Shown: one piece after another, positions 1 to 7,180 of the stretch
How the letters are laid out: each line of letters starts with the position of its first letter
Position numbering within the stretch: the stretch's first letter is position 1
From: Dehalococcoidia bacterium
Lineage (GTDB): Bacteria; Chloroflexota; Dehalococcoidia; UBA2979
NCBI GenBank assembly: GCA_004297315.1
Contig: SCTU01000312.1
Span: 1 to 11,460 of the forward strand
DNA: 11,460 bases
Direction of reading: 5' to 3'
Notes under the pieces: generated by a model
Told to the model about the DNA's origin: nothing
What the model saw: only the letters and a program-made list of their open reading frames with translations
Database searches by the model: none
Translations under genes and position numbers: made by a program

Positions 1-1300
1 CCGGCACGACCGAGAAGCCGGCGGCGGCGCGGTGGCCGCCGTAGCGCAGGAAGAGGTCGGCGTTCCGCTGGAGCAGCGCAGTGACGTCGAACTCGGGAAT
101 CGAGCGGCAGGAGCCGCGGCCCTCGCCTCTCTCGATGCCGATTGCGATCGCCGGCCGGTGGAACTCCTCCGCCAGCCGCGCCGCCACCAGGCCGATGATC
201 CCGGACGACATCTCGCTGGAGTCCACCACGATGAGCGGCGGCGGCGTCTCGCCGACGAGGGCGCGCGCGACCTCGACCGCCTCCGTCGTGACCGCGCGTC
301 GCTCGTCATTCAACCGCTCGATCTCGGCGGCGATCGTGCGGGCCTCCTCGATCGTCGGCGCAAGCAGCAGGTCGAGGGCGATCCGCGCGTGCGCCATCCG
401 CCCGGCGGCGTTCAGCCGGGGGCCGAGGATCCAGCCGATGCCCTCGGCGTCCACCAGGCGCGGCTCGATTCCGGCGACCTCGCACAGCGCCAGCAGGCCC
501 GGCCGCTTCGTCGTGCGCAGCGCATCGAGGCCGAGGCGGAGCAGGTCACGACACTCGCCAAGCAGCGGCGCGAGGTCGCAGACGGTGCCGAGGGCGACGA
601 GTGCGCGATGCGGCGCCGGGTCGTACGTCTGTCCGAGGCGGTCATGGAGGTCGTGGATGACCTTGTAGGCGACCCCGACGGCAGCCGGCTCGGAGCCGTA
701 CGGGTTGCCGTTCAGTTTCGGGTTCACGATCGCGAGGGCGTCCGGCAGCCGGTCAGGGATCGCGTGGTGGTCGATGACCACGACGTCCATCCCCAACCCG
801 TTCGCCTCGGCCACCTCGAGGACGGCGGAGGTTCCCGTGTCGGCGGTGACGAGGAGTGTCGCCCCCTGGTCGGCGAGACGGCGGACGGCGCGCACGTTGG
901 GGCCGTACCCCTCGGTGAAGCGGTCCGGCAGGTACGGGATCGGCTTCGCGCCGAGCGCCCGCAGGCCCTCCGCAAGCACCGTCGTCGCGGTCACGCCGTC
1001 GACGTCGTAGTCGCCGTATACCGCGACGGTCTCGCCCGCGCGACAGGCACGCGACAGCCGCTCCACCGCGACATCGAGGTTCGGCATCAGCCGCGCGTCG
1101 GTCAGGTCGCGCGGGCTGCCGAGGAACTGCCGCGCCGCCTCGGTCGTCGTGATGCCCCGTCGCGCGAGCAACAGCCGCATGAGCGCCGGCAGGCCCGGTC
1201 CGGCGTCCTCGAAACCCGCGAGGTTGGGTGCGGCCTCGATGCGCCAGCGTCCGCCCGCGCCCGCCAGCACGCGTGCTGGTGCCGCCTCATGGGCGACCAC
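1..1300 (-). CDS. recJ: Single-stranded-DNA-specific exonuclease RecJ, C-terminus cut by window edge
   Basis: RecJ degrades single-stranded DNA 5' to 3' in recombination and mismatch or base-excision repair, using metal ions bound by DHH-family motifs. The 433 visible residues hold YGDYDVDG (95-102), an aspartate in TADTGTSAV (D154; many RecJ have DNG here), DHH (177-179), GTVCDLAPL with D242, GPRLNAAGRM (293-302) and the DHHA1-domain GGH (421-423). RecJ is usually about 560-600 residues, so the C-terminal OB-fold part lies beyond the left edge. The frame is closed by the TAG of the upstream fabF (1307-1309), and GTG at 1298-1300 is the first possible start, with GAGGG inside the fabF tail as a plausible ribosome site. 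It is probably the last or a late gene of the fab operon. No frame damage is visible, and identification is firm. Confidence 0.94.
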   Translation of the reverse strand, partial: MVAHEAAPARVLAGAGGRWRIEAAPNLAGFEDAGPGLPALMRLLLARRGITTTEAARQFLGSPRDLTDARLMPNLDVAVERLSRACRAGETVAVYGDYDVDGVTATTVLAEGLRALGAKPIPYLPDRFTEGYGPNVRAVRRLADQGATLLVTADTGTSAVLEVAEANGLGMDVVVIDHHAIPDRLPDALAIVNPKLNGNPYGSEPAAVGVAYKVIHDLHDRLGQTYDPAPHRALVALGTVCDLAPLLGECRDLLRLGLDALRTTKRPGLLALCEVAGIEPRLVDAEGIGWILGPRLNAAGRMAHARIALDLLLAPTIEEARTIAAEIERLNDERRAVTTEAVEVARALVGETPPPLIVVDSSEMSSGIIGLVAARLAEEFHRPAIAIGIERGEGRGSCRSIPEFDVTALLQRNADLFLRYGGHRAAAGFSVVP

Positions 1301-1306
1301 GGCGCG

Positions 1307-2539
1307 CTATCCCTCGTAGCGGCTGAAGATCAGCGAGGAGTTGTGTCCGCCGAAGCCCAGCGAATTGGACATCGCGTGCTTCAGGGCGACGTTGCGCGGT
1401 CCCTCCGGCACGTAATCGAGGTCGCAGGCGGGGTCAGGCGTGAGCAGGTGCAGCGTCTGGTGGATCCGTTGGTCGCGGATCGAGAGCACGGTGACTGCCG
1501 ACTCCAGGCCGCCCGCGGCACCCAGCGTGTGCCCGATCATCGACTTGCTGGACGAGACCGGGATGCCCGGCATCGACTCACCGAAGACGGCCTTCAGGGA
1601 GAGCGTCTCGAACTTGTCGTTCAACGGAGTGCTGGTGCCGTGCGCGTTCACGTAGTCGATCTCTGAGGGCTGGATGCCCGCCTTCTTCAACGCGATCCGC
1701 ATCGCGCGCGCCGCGCCCTCGCCGTTCTCGGACGGCTGCGTGACGTGGAAGGCGTCGGAAGATTGGCCGTAGGCGGACAGTTCCGCGAGGATCGTCGCGC
1801 CGCGCGCCTCGGCGTGCTCCCGCTCTTCGAGCACGAGGATGCCCGCGCCCTCGCCGAGGACGAAGCCATCGCGGTCAAGGTCGAACGGGCGGCTTGCGGT
1901 CTCGGGGTCGTTGTTCCGCGACAAGGCGCGGGAGGCCGCGAAGGCGGCGATCGTCATGCGCGTGACGGAGGCCTCGGCGCCCCCGGCCACCATCGCCACG
2001 GCGTCGCCGCGACGGATCGTCTCGGCTGCGGTGCCGATCGCGTCCGCGCCGGAGGCGCAGGCGGAGACGGTGTTGAAGTTCGGCCCGCGCAGCCCGAAGC
2101 GGATCGAGGTCTGTCCGGCAGCCATGTCGGGGATGAACATCGGCACCAGGAACGGGGAAACGCGCGTCGGCTTCTCGAAGAAGACCTTGAACTCCTGTTC
2201 AAGCGTCTCCATCCCGCCGATGCCGGATCCGATCATGCAGCCGATCTCGTCCGCGTCGGCGGCGATGTCGATGCCGGAGTGCTCGATCGCCTCGCCCGCT
2301 GCCATCACGGCGAGGTGGGTGAAGCGGTCCATCCGCTTCGCCTCCTTGCGGTCGAGGTAGGTGGCGAGGTCGAAGTCGGGTACCTCGCCGGCGACTCGCG
2401 TCGGCAGGTCGGCGGTCTCGACGCGCGTGATCGCGCGGATCCCGTTGGTGCCGGCGAGCAGGGCCTGCCAGGTCGCCTCGCGCCCTGCCCCCACCGCGCT
2501 GAACATCCCCACACCGGTCACCACGACTCGACGGTCCAT
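1307..2539 (-). CDS. fabF: Beta-ketoacyl-ACP synthase II (FabF), second of tandem pair
   Basis: This condensing enzyme elongates acyl-ACP with malonyl-ACP in type II fatty acid synthesis in the cytoplasm. The product is 410 residues, the normal FabF length. The thiolase-fold catalytic set is complete: nucleophile C161 in SACASG, H300 in NAHGTSTP, K332 in SSSKSM, H337 in GHTLGAAGG and H399 in GFGGHN. Both gating loops look canonical (SSDAFHVTQP near 260-269; GFGG with F396). The ATG at 2537-2539 shares one base with the TGA of the upstream ketosynthase (TGATG). A strong purine-rich site with two overlapping GGAGG (2544-2551) sits 4-7 bases upstream, which fixes the start even though the frame stays open further upstream. 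It lies 6 bp from recJ and is most likely co-transcribed with fabD. It could have a dedicated substrate range, which sequence alone cannot show. Confidence 0.95.
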   Translation of the reverse strand: MDRRVVVTGVGMFSAVGAGREATWQALLAGTNGIRAITRVETADLPTRVAGEVPDFDLATYLDRKEAKRMDRFTHLAVMAAGEAIEHSGIDIAADADEIGCMIGSGIGGMETLEQEFKVFFEKPTRVSPFLVPMFIPDMAAGQTSIRFGLRGPNFNTVSACASGADAIGTAAETIRRGDAVAMVAGGAEASVTRMTIAAFAASRALSRNNDPETASRPFDLDRDGFVLGEGAGILVLEEREHAEARGATILAELSAYGQSSDAFHVTQPSENGEGAARAMRIALKKAGIQPSEIDYVNAHGTSTPLNDKFETLSLKAVFGESMPGIPVSSSKSMIGHTLGAAGGLESAVTVLSIRDQRIHQTLHLLTPDPACDLDYVPEGPRNVALKHAMSNSLGFGGHNSSLIFSRYEG

Positions 2540-3780
2540 CAGGCCTCCTCCCACCGCTTCACGATCACGGCGGAGTTGTGGCCGCCGAGGCCCACCGAAG
2601 TGCTCATCGCGTACCTGACCGCCGCGCGGCGCGCCTCGTTCGGCACGTAGTCCAGGTCGCACGCGGGGTCCGGGTTCGCATAGTTGATCGTGGGTGGGAC
2701 GACGCCGCGCTCGCAGACGAGCGTCGCGATCGCCGCTTCCACGGCCCCCGCCGCCCCCATCATGTGCCCATGCATCGACTTCGTCGAGGAGATCATCATG
2801 GCGTCGGCATGTTCGCCGAACACGTCCCGGATCGCCTTCGTCTCCACGCGGTCGTTCAGCGGGGTGCCCGTGCCGTGCGCGTTCAAATAGTCGATGGCAT
2901 CGAGGCCGAGGCCCGCCTTCGCGAGGGCGTCCTGCATCGCCTGCGCGATGCCGTGGCCGTCTTCCGCTGCGGCCACCATGTCGTAGGCGTCGTTGCTCGT
3001 CCCGGCTCCGACGAACTCGGCGTAGATGTGCGCGCCGCGCGCCCGGGCGTGCTCGAGTTCCTCGAGGATCAAGATCCCAGCGCCCTCGCCGAGGATGAAG
3101 CCGTTGCGCGTGGCGTCGAACGGGCGGACAGCGCGCGTCGGGTCCTCGGCGGTGGCGAGCGCCTTCATCGCGTTGAACCCGGCGTAGTACACCGGCGTCA
3201 GGGGCGCCTCGTAGCCGCCAGCGATGATGACCTCGCAGTCGCCGCGCGCGATTAGTTCGGCGGCCTCGCCCGTCGTGGCGCCGCCGGTGGCGCACGCCGC
3301 AGTGATCGCGAAGTTCGGGCCACGCGCACCGGTCTGGATTGCGACGAGGCCGGTCGCGGTGTCCGGGAGCATGTGCGAGATGAGGAACGGCGAAACCCGC
3401 CGCGGCCCCTTTTCCGCGAGGATCGCCGCCTGCTCCACGATCAACTGCGCGCTGCCGATCCCCGTGCCGATCATCACACCGACGCGCCGCGCGTCCTCCT
3501 TCGCCATCTCGATCCCCGCGTCCGCCAGCGCTTGCTGCGCGGCAGCGACGGCGAACACCGTCGATCGGTCGATGCGGCGGAGGAGTTTGGCCTCGATGTG
3601 GTCGGCGGGGTCGAAATCGCGGACCTCGCCGGCGATCGGGAACTCATAGGCGGAGGTGTCGAAGAGGGTGATCGTGCCGATGCCCGACCGGCCGGCGACG
3701 AGTGCCTCCCAGTTGGAGGCCACATCGTTGCCAAGCGGGGTGATGAGACCCAGCCCGGTGACGACGACGCGGCGCGTCAC
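2539..3780 (-). CDS. fabF: Beta-ketoacyl-ACP synthase II (FabF-like), first of tandem pair, with altered gating loops
   Basis: This is a 413-residue ketosynthase of the FabF/KAS II family, clearly paralogous to the next gene. The catalytic residues are all present: C163 in AACATGG, H302 in NAHGTGTP, K334 in SSTKSM, H339 in GHMMGAAG and H401 in GLGGHN. It is therefore not a chain-length-factor-type inactive partner. Two places depart from E. coli FabF and from its neighbour. The usual GFGG loop is GLGG (L398), and the SDAYH loop reads NDAYDM, with D267 where histidine is usual. Both loops gate acyl-ACP entry in elongating ketosynthases, so a shifted substrate range is a reasonable inference. 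The start is GTG (3778-3780), whose first bases form a GTGA overlap with the fabD stop. There is no clear SD, so translation is probably coupled to fabD. Confidence 0.94.
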   Translation of the reverse strand: MTRRVVVTGLGLITPLGNDVASNWEALVAGRSGIGTITLFDTSAYEFPIAGEVRDFDPADHIEAKLLRRIDRSTVFAVAAAQQALADAGIEMAKEDARRVGVMIGTGIGSAQLIVEQAAILAEKGPRRVSPFLISHMLPDTATGLVAIQTGARGPNFAITAACATGGATTGEAAELIARGDCEVIIAGGYEAPLTPVYYAGFNAMKALATAEDPTRAVRPFDATRNGFILGEGAGILILEELEHARARGAHIYAEFVGAGTSNDAYDMVAAAEDGHGIAQAMQDALAKAGLGLDAIDYLNAHGTGTPLNDRVETKAIRDVFGEHADAMMISSTKSMHGHMMGAAGAVEAAIATLVCERGVVPPTINYANPDPACDLDYVPNEARRAAVRYAMSTSVGLGGHNSAVIVKRWEEA

Positions 3781-4808
3781 GGCGTCGTGCGGCGGGGAGG
3801 GAGCACCGAGATCGGGATGGGCTTGTCGCGTGCGTCGTCCAGCGAGACCGCGACGACCTCACCGGCGATCCGCTTTACCATCCGCGACAGGCTGTGCCCC
3901 GGACCGACCTCGATGAAGGTGTCGACCCCTTCACGCGTCATCCGGCGCACGTTCTCCGCCCACAGCACGGGCGAGCGCAACTGGGCCTCGAACTCGGCGC
4001 GGACCTCGGCGGCCGTGCGCAGCAGTTCGGCGGAGATGTTGGAGACGATCGGGCGGTCCGGGTCGGCGAACGGGATCTCGCTGATCACCTGCGCGAACTC
4101 GGCAGCCTGCGCCGTGTGCAACGGTGTGTGGCTGGAGACCTTCAGCTTCAGCCGGATCGCCTTCCCCTGCAGGGCACGCGCGCCCTCCATGGCCCGCTCG
4201 AGGGCGCTCACGTCGCCCGAGATCACCGTCTGCTGGGCCTCGTTGTGGTTGGCCACGTCCACGCGGTCGTGCTCGCCGAGCGTGGCGTCCTCGCACAGCT
4301 GGCGCACGGCCTCGGCGTCCATCCCGATGATCGCCGCCATCCCGACCGGGCGGTCGGCGTTGAACGACCCCATCAGGCGCGAGCGCTCCATGATGATCAG
4401 GAGCGAGTCCCGGAACGAGATCGCGTTGGTGGCTACCGCCGCGCTGAACAGCCCGAGTGAATGCCCGCCGAAGAGCCGAGGCCGCACGCTCCCGCCGACC
4501 TCGTTCAACTTCTCGCGCATCGCGCGCAGGAAGGCGACCGAGGTCGTCAGGACCGCCGGCTGCGTGTTTTCGGTGGAGGCGAGGTCGTCCGCCTCGGCGT
4601 CGAAGCAGAGCGAAGCGAGGTCGATGCCCGTGAGGTCGCTCGCCTCCTCAAAGGTGCGCCGGGCCGCCTCGGAGTTGGCGTGGACTAGCCTCCCCATGCC
4701 AGGCGTCTGAGACCCCTGGCCGGGGAAGACGAGGGCAATGGAGTCGGTGGATGGGGTGCTGGCACTGTCCGGCGTCAGCGCGGATACCGGCCTGCTCGTG
4801 TCGGTCAC
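3777..4808 (-). CDS. fabD: Malonyl-CoA:ACP transacylase (FabD)
   Basis: FabD moves malonyl from CoA to acyl carrier protein, supplying the extender for the ketosynthases encoded just downstream. The 343-residue product has FPGQGSQ (28-34), the nucleophile S117 in GHSLG, the carboxylate-binding R142 in MERSRLM (25 residues after the serine, as in E. coli FabD), the catalytic H227 in SSHTPLH and the C-terminal GPGHSLSRM. About 22 low-complexity residues precede the domain. The frame is open much further upstream, but GTG at 4806-4808 is preceded by GGAGG (4815-4819) with a 6-base spacer, so I take it as the start. The gene ends in a GTGA overlap with the first ketosynthase. A promoter-like sequence lies about 65-95 bp upstream, so fabD probably opens its own transcript. 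Confidence 0.95.
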   Translation of the reverse strand: MTDTSRPVSALTPDSASTPSTDSIALVFPGQGSQTPGMGRLVHANSEAARRTFEEASDLTGIDLASLCFDAEADDLASTENTQPAVLTTSVAFLRAMREKLNEVGGSVRPRLFGGHSLGLFSAAVATNAISFRDSLLIIMERSRLMGSFNADRPVGMAAIIGMDAEAVRQLCEDATLGEHDRVDVANHNEAQQTVISGDVSALERAMEGARALQGKAIRLKLKVSSHTPLHTAQAAEFAQVISEIPFADPDRPIVSNISAELLRTAAEVRAEFEAQLRSPVLWAENVRRMTREGVDTFIEVGPGHSLSRMVKRIAGEVVAVSLDDARDKPIPISVLPPRRTTP

Positions 4809-4814
4809 GCGGTT

Positions 4815-4819
4815 CCTCC
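4815..4819 (-). promoter_or_regulatory. Ribosome binding site of fabD
   Basis: On the minus strand GGAGG is followed by six bases (AACCGC) and then GTG. This decides the fabD start at 4808, because the frame stays open for about 100 further codons upstream, into the neighbouring gene. Confidence 0.8.
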
Positions 4820-4871
4820 GCAGTGTCGTTCCGCCCCGCCCGGGCGTTACGGACACCTGTTCGACCTTTGA

Positions 4872-4903
4872 ACTATACGCCTTGCGCCGATCGGGCGCGT
4901 CAA
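4872..4903 (-). promoter_or_regulatory. Putative sigma-70-type promoter of the fabD-fabF-fabF-recJ operon
   Basis: The 130 bp gap between nnr and fabD contains one of the few AT-rich patches in the window. On the minus strand TTGACG (4898-4903) is a good -35 and TATAGT (4872-4877) a good -10. The spacer is 20 bases, about three longer than ideal, which lowers confidence. Between them lies the perfect 8-bp palindrome CCGATCGG, flanked by GCGC-type arms that can also form a 5-bp hairpin. It could be an operator for a fatty-acid regulator or simply GC-rich chance. Transcription would start near 4865, giving a leader of roughly 55-60 bases before the fabD GTG. Confidence 0.5.
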
Positions 4904-4938
4904 CGGGAGGTAAGCGCCCCGAACAGGCAAGGGCCCCG

Positions 4939-6570
4939 TCACATTCCCGGACGTTCGTCCCGGTCGGTGGCACGAGGTGGTTCCAGCGCCTTTCGCGCCT
5001 CCGGCAGCGCTCGGACGAGGTCGGACGCGAGCGTGGACGCCTCGCCGTAGACGCTGGACACCTGTCGGGCGGCCTCCGCCTGCACCCAGACGGCGGCGCA
5101 GGCCGCCTCAAATCCCGTCATCCCCTGGGCGGCGAATCCGGCGATCAGGCCCGCCAGCACGTCCCCGGTGCCCGCGTGCGCCAAGGCCGAAGTCGCGGCG
5201 TCCGAGATCCGCGCCCGCCCGTCCGGCGCCGCGATCACCGTCCCGGCACCCTTGAGGACGACGACACTCGAGGTGGCGGCCGCGACTTCGAGAGCGGTGC
5301 TGAGCCGTGCCGCCTGGACCGCCTCGACGCTTCGCCCTGCCAGGCTCGCCATCTCGCCGGGATGCGGGGTCAGCACCCGCTCGGCACGGAAACGGGTGTG
5401 CCAGCCCGCCTCGCCGGCCAGCACCGTGAGCGCGTCCGCGTCGAAGACGACCGTCTGGATGCCCTCGACGGCGTCGAGGCCGGCCAGCAAATGCTGCACA
5501 AACCCTCGTGTGCCGTCAGACAGACCGAGGCCGGGTCCCACGAGCAGCGCCCGCGCCCGACCGCCCTGGAGGGCCTGAAGCAGCACCCGTGCCCCCTCCG
5601 GCGTGTGGGCGCCGTGAAGGTCCGGCAGCGGCTCGTGCGTCGTGTCCGGGAACGCTGACAGGAGCGCCTGGATGGAGGCTGGAGCGGCCAGCGTGACCAG
5701 CCCGCAGCCGGAGCGCGCCGCCGCCTCCGCTGAGAGGCGGGCCGCGCCGGGGAACCGGCGCGAGCCTGCCGCGATCATCACGGCGCCGAACGTCCCCTTG
5801 TGGCCGTCGGCCGGCCGCTCCGGCAGCGCCGCGCGCGCCTCCCGCAGCACGAGCCTGCCCAGAGCCAGCCGCGCCCCCGCCTCCGCGGGGATCCCGATCT
5901 CCACCGGCACAACGCGTCCTGCGAAGAGCACGCCCGGTGCCGTTACGAGGCCCAACTTCACGCACTCGAACGTCACCGTCTCGTCCGCTGCCACTGTCAG
6001 CGGGTCGGCAAAGCCGGTGTCGGCATCGACGCCGCTCGGAAGGTCTACGGCGAGGACGGGCAGAGGGGGCATCGCGACGTGCGCGGCCTGCAGGCGCGCG
6101 AGCACCTGCGCGGCGACGCCGTCGATCGGGCGCTCCTTCGGCTTGAGCCCGGTGCCGAAGATCGCGTCCACTGCGACGACGGCGTCCGTCAGCAACTCCT
6201 CCAGCGCCGCGAACTGGGCGTCCTCGGTCGCGACGGTGTGCGGCACGCCGGCATCGAGGCAGGCGCGCCACTCGACGTCGTCTGCGGGCCGCTCCTGCAA
6301 CAGATACGCGTGCACCGTCGCGCCCCATTCGAGGAGCCGTGTCGCGGCCACGAGGCCGTCTCCGCCGTTTTTCCCGGGGCCGACGAGGATGAGGATCGGG
6401 CGTTCGTCCTGGCCGCCTGCCGTCATCCACGCCTCTTGCGCGACGGCCAGGCCGGCGTTCGCCATCAGCTCCCGCTCGGAGACGCCGGCCGCGACGGCCG
6501 CCGCCTCGAGCTCGCGCATCTGCGCCGAAGTCACGAGCGCCGCAGCGGGACGGCCCGCAGTGAGGCTCAC
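4939..6570 (-). CDS. nnr: Bifunctional NAD(P)H-hydrate epimerase / ADP-dependent NAD(P)H-hydrate dehydratase
   Basis: This cytoplasmic metabolite-repair enzyme converts damaged, hydrated NAD(P)H back to NAD(P)H. The YjeF_N half epimerises the R form to S, and the YjeF_C half dehydrates the S form at the cost of ADP. The 543 residues show both halves. The epimerase half runs to about residue 230, with GPGKNGGDG (64-72), DAIFGTG (135-141) and LPSGVDADTG (177-186). The ribokinase-like half follows, with HKGTFG (257-262), GPGLG (345-349), DADAL (377-381), LTPHPGEM (400-407), KGAGTVI and AGTGDVLAG (466-474, catalytic D470). This is a full-length fusion with no damage. The GTG start (6568-6570) forms a GTGA overlap with the acpS stop, so the two are translationally coupled; acpS-nnr adjacency is common in bacteria. 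The protein-coding part ends 130 bp before fabD. Confidence 0.95.
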   Translation of the reverse strand: MSLTAGRPAAALVTSAQMRELEAAAVAAGVSERELMANAGLAVAQEAWMTAGGQDERPILILVGPGKNGGDGLVAATRLLEWGATVHAYLLQERPADDVEWRACLDAGVPHTVATEDAQFAALEELLTDAVVAVDAIFGTGLKPKERPIDGVAAQVLARLQAAHVAMPPLPVLAVDLPSGVDADTGFADPLTVAADETVTFECVKLGLVTAPGVLFAGRVVPVEIGIPAEAGARLALGRLVLREARAALPERPADGHKGTFGAVMIAAGSRRFPGAARLSAEAAARSGCGLVTLAAPASIQALLSAFPDTTHEPLPDLHGAHTPEGARVLLQALQGGRARALLVGPGLGLSDGTRGFVQHLLAGLDAVEGIQTVVFDADALTVLAGEAGWHTRFRAERVLTPHPGEMASLAGRSVEAVQAARLSTALEVAAATSSVVVLKGAGTVIAAPDGRARISDAATSALAHAGTGDVLAGLIAGFAAQGMTGFEAACAAVWVQAEAARQVSSVYGEASTLASDLVRALPEARKALEPPRATDRDERPGM

Positions 6571-7040
6571 GGGCGCACCCCGTCGCCCTCGGGGTCTTCG
6601 TCCATCAGGCCACGCTCGCGCAACCGCGCGACCAGCCGTGCTCGACCTAGCATCGGGTCCTCCTCACGCCGCTCCTGCGTACACACCACGACCGCCATCG
6701 CGAACGACGCGAGGTGGGTGAGCGAGACATCGATCGCGTCCAGCCCAATGGCGGCGCCGCGCTGGCGCGCGCCGCCATACAGGTAGACGACCGGTTTGCC
6801 GCGCCGGTCCGGGAGGATCTCGATGTCGCGCCAGGCGACCGAGCGCGCTCCGGTGCCCAGCGCCTTCATCACGGCCTCCTTCGCGGAGAAGCGCGCCGCG
6901 AGTTCCGGCACGCGTCCGCGGCAGAAGGCTGCCTCCGCACTCGTGAAGACGCGCCGGATGAACCGCTCCGGATGCTTCGCCAGCACCGCGGCAACACGGT
7001 CGATCTCGATCAGGTCGATGCCGACGGCGTGCGTGCTCAC
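6567..7040 (-). CDS. acpS: Holo-[acyl-carrier-protein] synthase (AcpS) with C-terminal tail
   Basis: AcpS transfers 4'-phosphopantetheine from CoA to apo-ACP, which the FabD and FabF proteins encoded nearby require. Visible family motifs are GIDLIEIDRV (7-16, metal-binding D9), RFSAKEAVMKALG (50-62, metal-binding E55 and K54) and SLTH (106-109). The catalytic domain ends near residue 123. A further 30 or so charged residues (rich in R, E and D, ending GDGVRP) follow, so the protein is 157 residues against the usual 115-130. The GTG start is at 7038-7040. GGAGG at 7046-7050, with a five-base spacer, supports it. The gene overlaps nnr by four bases and is transcribed away from folD out of the shared 140 bp intergenic region. 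Confidence 0.93.
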   Translation of the reverse strand: MSTHAVGIDLIEIDRVAAVLAKHPERFIRRVFTSAEAAFCRGRVPELAARFSAKEAVMKALGTGARSVAWRDIEILPDRRGKPVVYLYGGARQRGAAIGLDAIDVSLTHLASFAMAVVVCTQERREEDPMLGRARLVARLRERGLMDEDPEGDGVRP

Positions 7041-7045
7041 GAGGG

Positions 7046-7050
7046 CCTCC
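7046..7050 (-). promoter_or_regulatory. Ribosome binding site of acpS
   Basis: GGAGG on the minus strand is followed by CCCTC and the GTG start. The spacing is near optimal, and this is the clearest evidence for the 7040 start. Confidence 0.75.
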
Positions 7051-7168
7051 GGCCCGCGAATCTAGCATGATCCCGTGCCATACTCTGCCACCGGAGGTCG
7101 GGGGCCTCCCGGCGGCGAGGGTCCTCCGGACGGCAGCCCCCAAAGCGGGCGCCCGCCTCGCTCACCCT

Positions 7169-7174
7169 GAGGAG
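7169..7174 (+). promoter_or_regulatory. Ribosome binding site of folD
   Basis: GAGGAG followed by six bases (TCTGCC) precedes GTG at 7181. It selects this start over the open frame extending back to 7067, which would add 38 residues not typical of FolD. Confidence 0.75.
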
Positions 7175-7180
7175 TCTGCC

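Larger units (their letters stand above)
7041..7180. promoter_or_regulatory. Divergent acpS/folD intergenic region with weak promoter candidates
   Basis: All transcription of acpS-nnr (leftward) and folD-prfB (rightward) can start here. On the plus strand an extended -10-like TGc-CATACT occurs at 7076-7084. On the minus strand TAGATT (7059-7064) could be a -10 for acpS. Neither has a recognisable -35 at the right distance, so these are guesses. CCTCCGG occurs at 7046-7052 and 7123-7129 and in inverted form (CCGGAGG) at 7091-7097, allowing a 7-bp stem in a folD leader. I compared it by eye with THF and ZTP riboswitch consensus features, both known upstream of folD genes, and saw no match. Confidence 0.35.

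Noticed and set aside
32..1666. Long open frame on the plus strand opposite recJ and the second fabF
   Set aside because: It has no recognisable domain, is rich in Arg and Ala as antisense frames of GC-rich genes are, and runs across two well-identified genes on the other strand.
1307..3295. N-terminal extension of the second ketosynthase by about 250 residues
   Set aside because: The extra part is an out-of-frame reading of the first ketosynthase; the ATG at 2539 has a strong SD and matches the family N-terminus.
1307..3780. Type II polyketide ketosynthase/chain-length-factor pair
   Set aside because: A tandem pair suggests it, but both copies keep the catalytic cysteine and no polyketide tailoring genes or separate carrier protein are nearby.
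3373..4710. Long plus-strand open frame opposite fabD and the first fabF
   Set aside because: Serine- and arginine-rich composition without domains; it is the mirror of strongly conserved coding sequence.
4809..5111. N-terminal extension of FabD upstream of 4808
   Set aside because: It would run through the promoter gap and into nnr, is unlike FabD, and the GTG at 4808 has a well-placed GGAGG.
7041..7180. THF or ZTP riboswitch upstream of folD
   Set aside because: Both classes are known before folD, but their conserved core sequences are not visible here; only GC-rich inverted repeats are.
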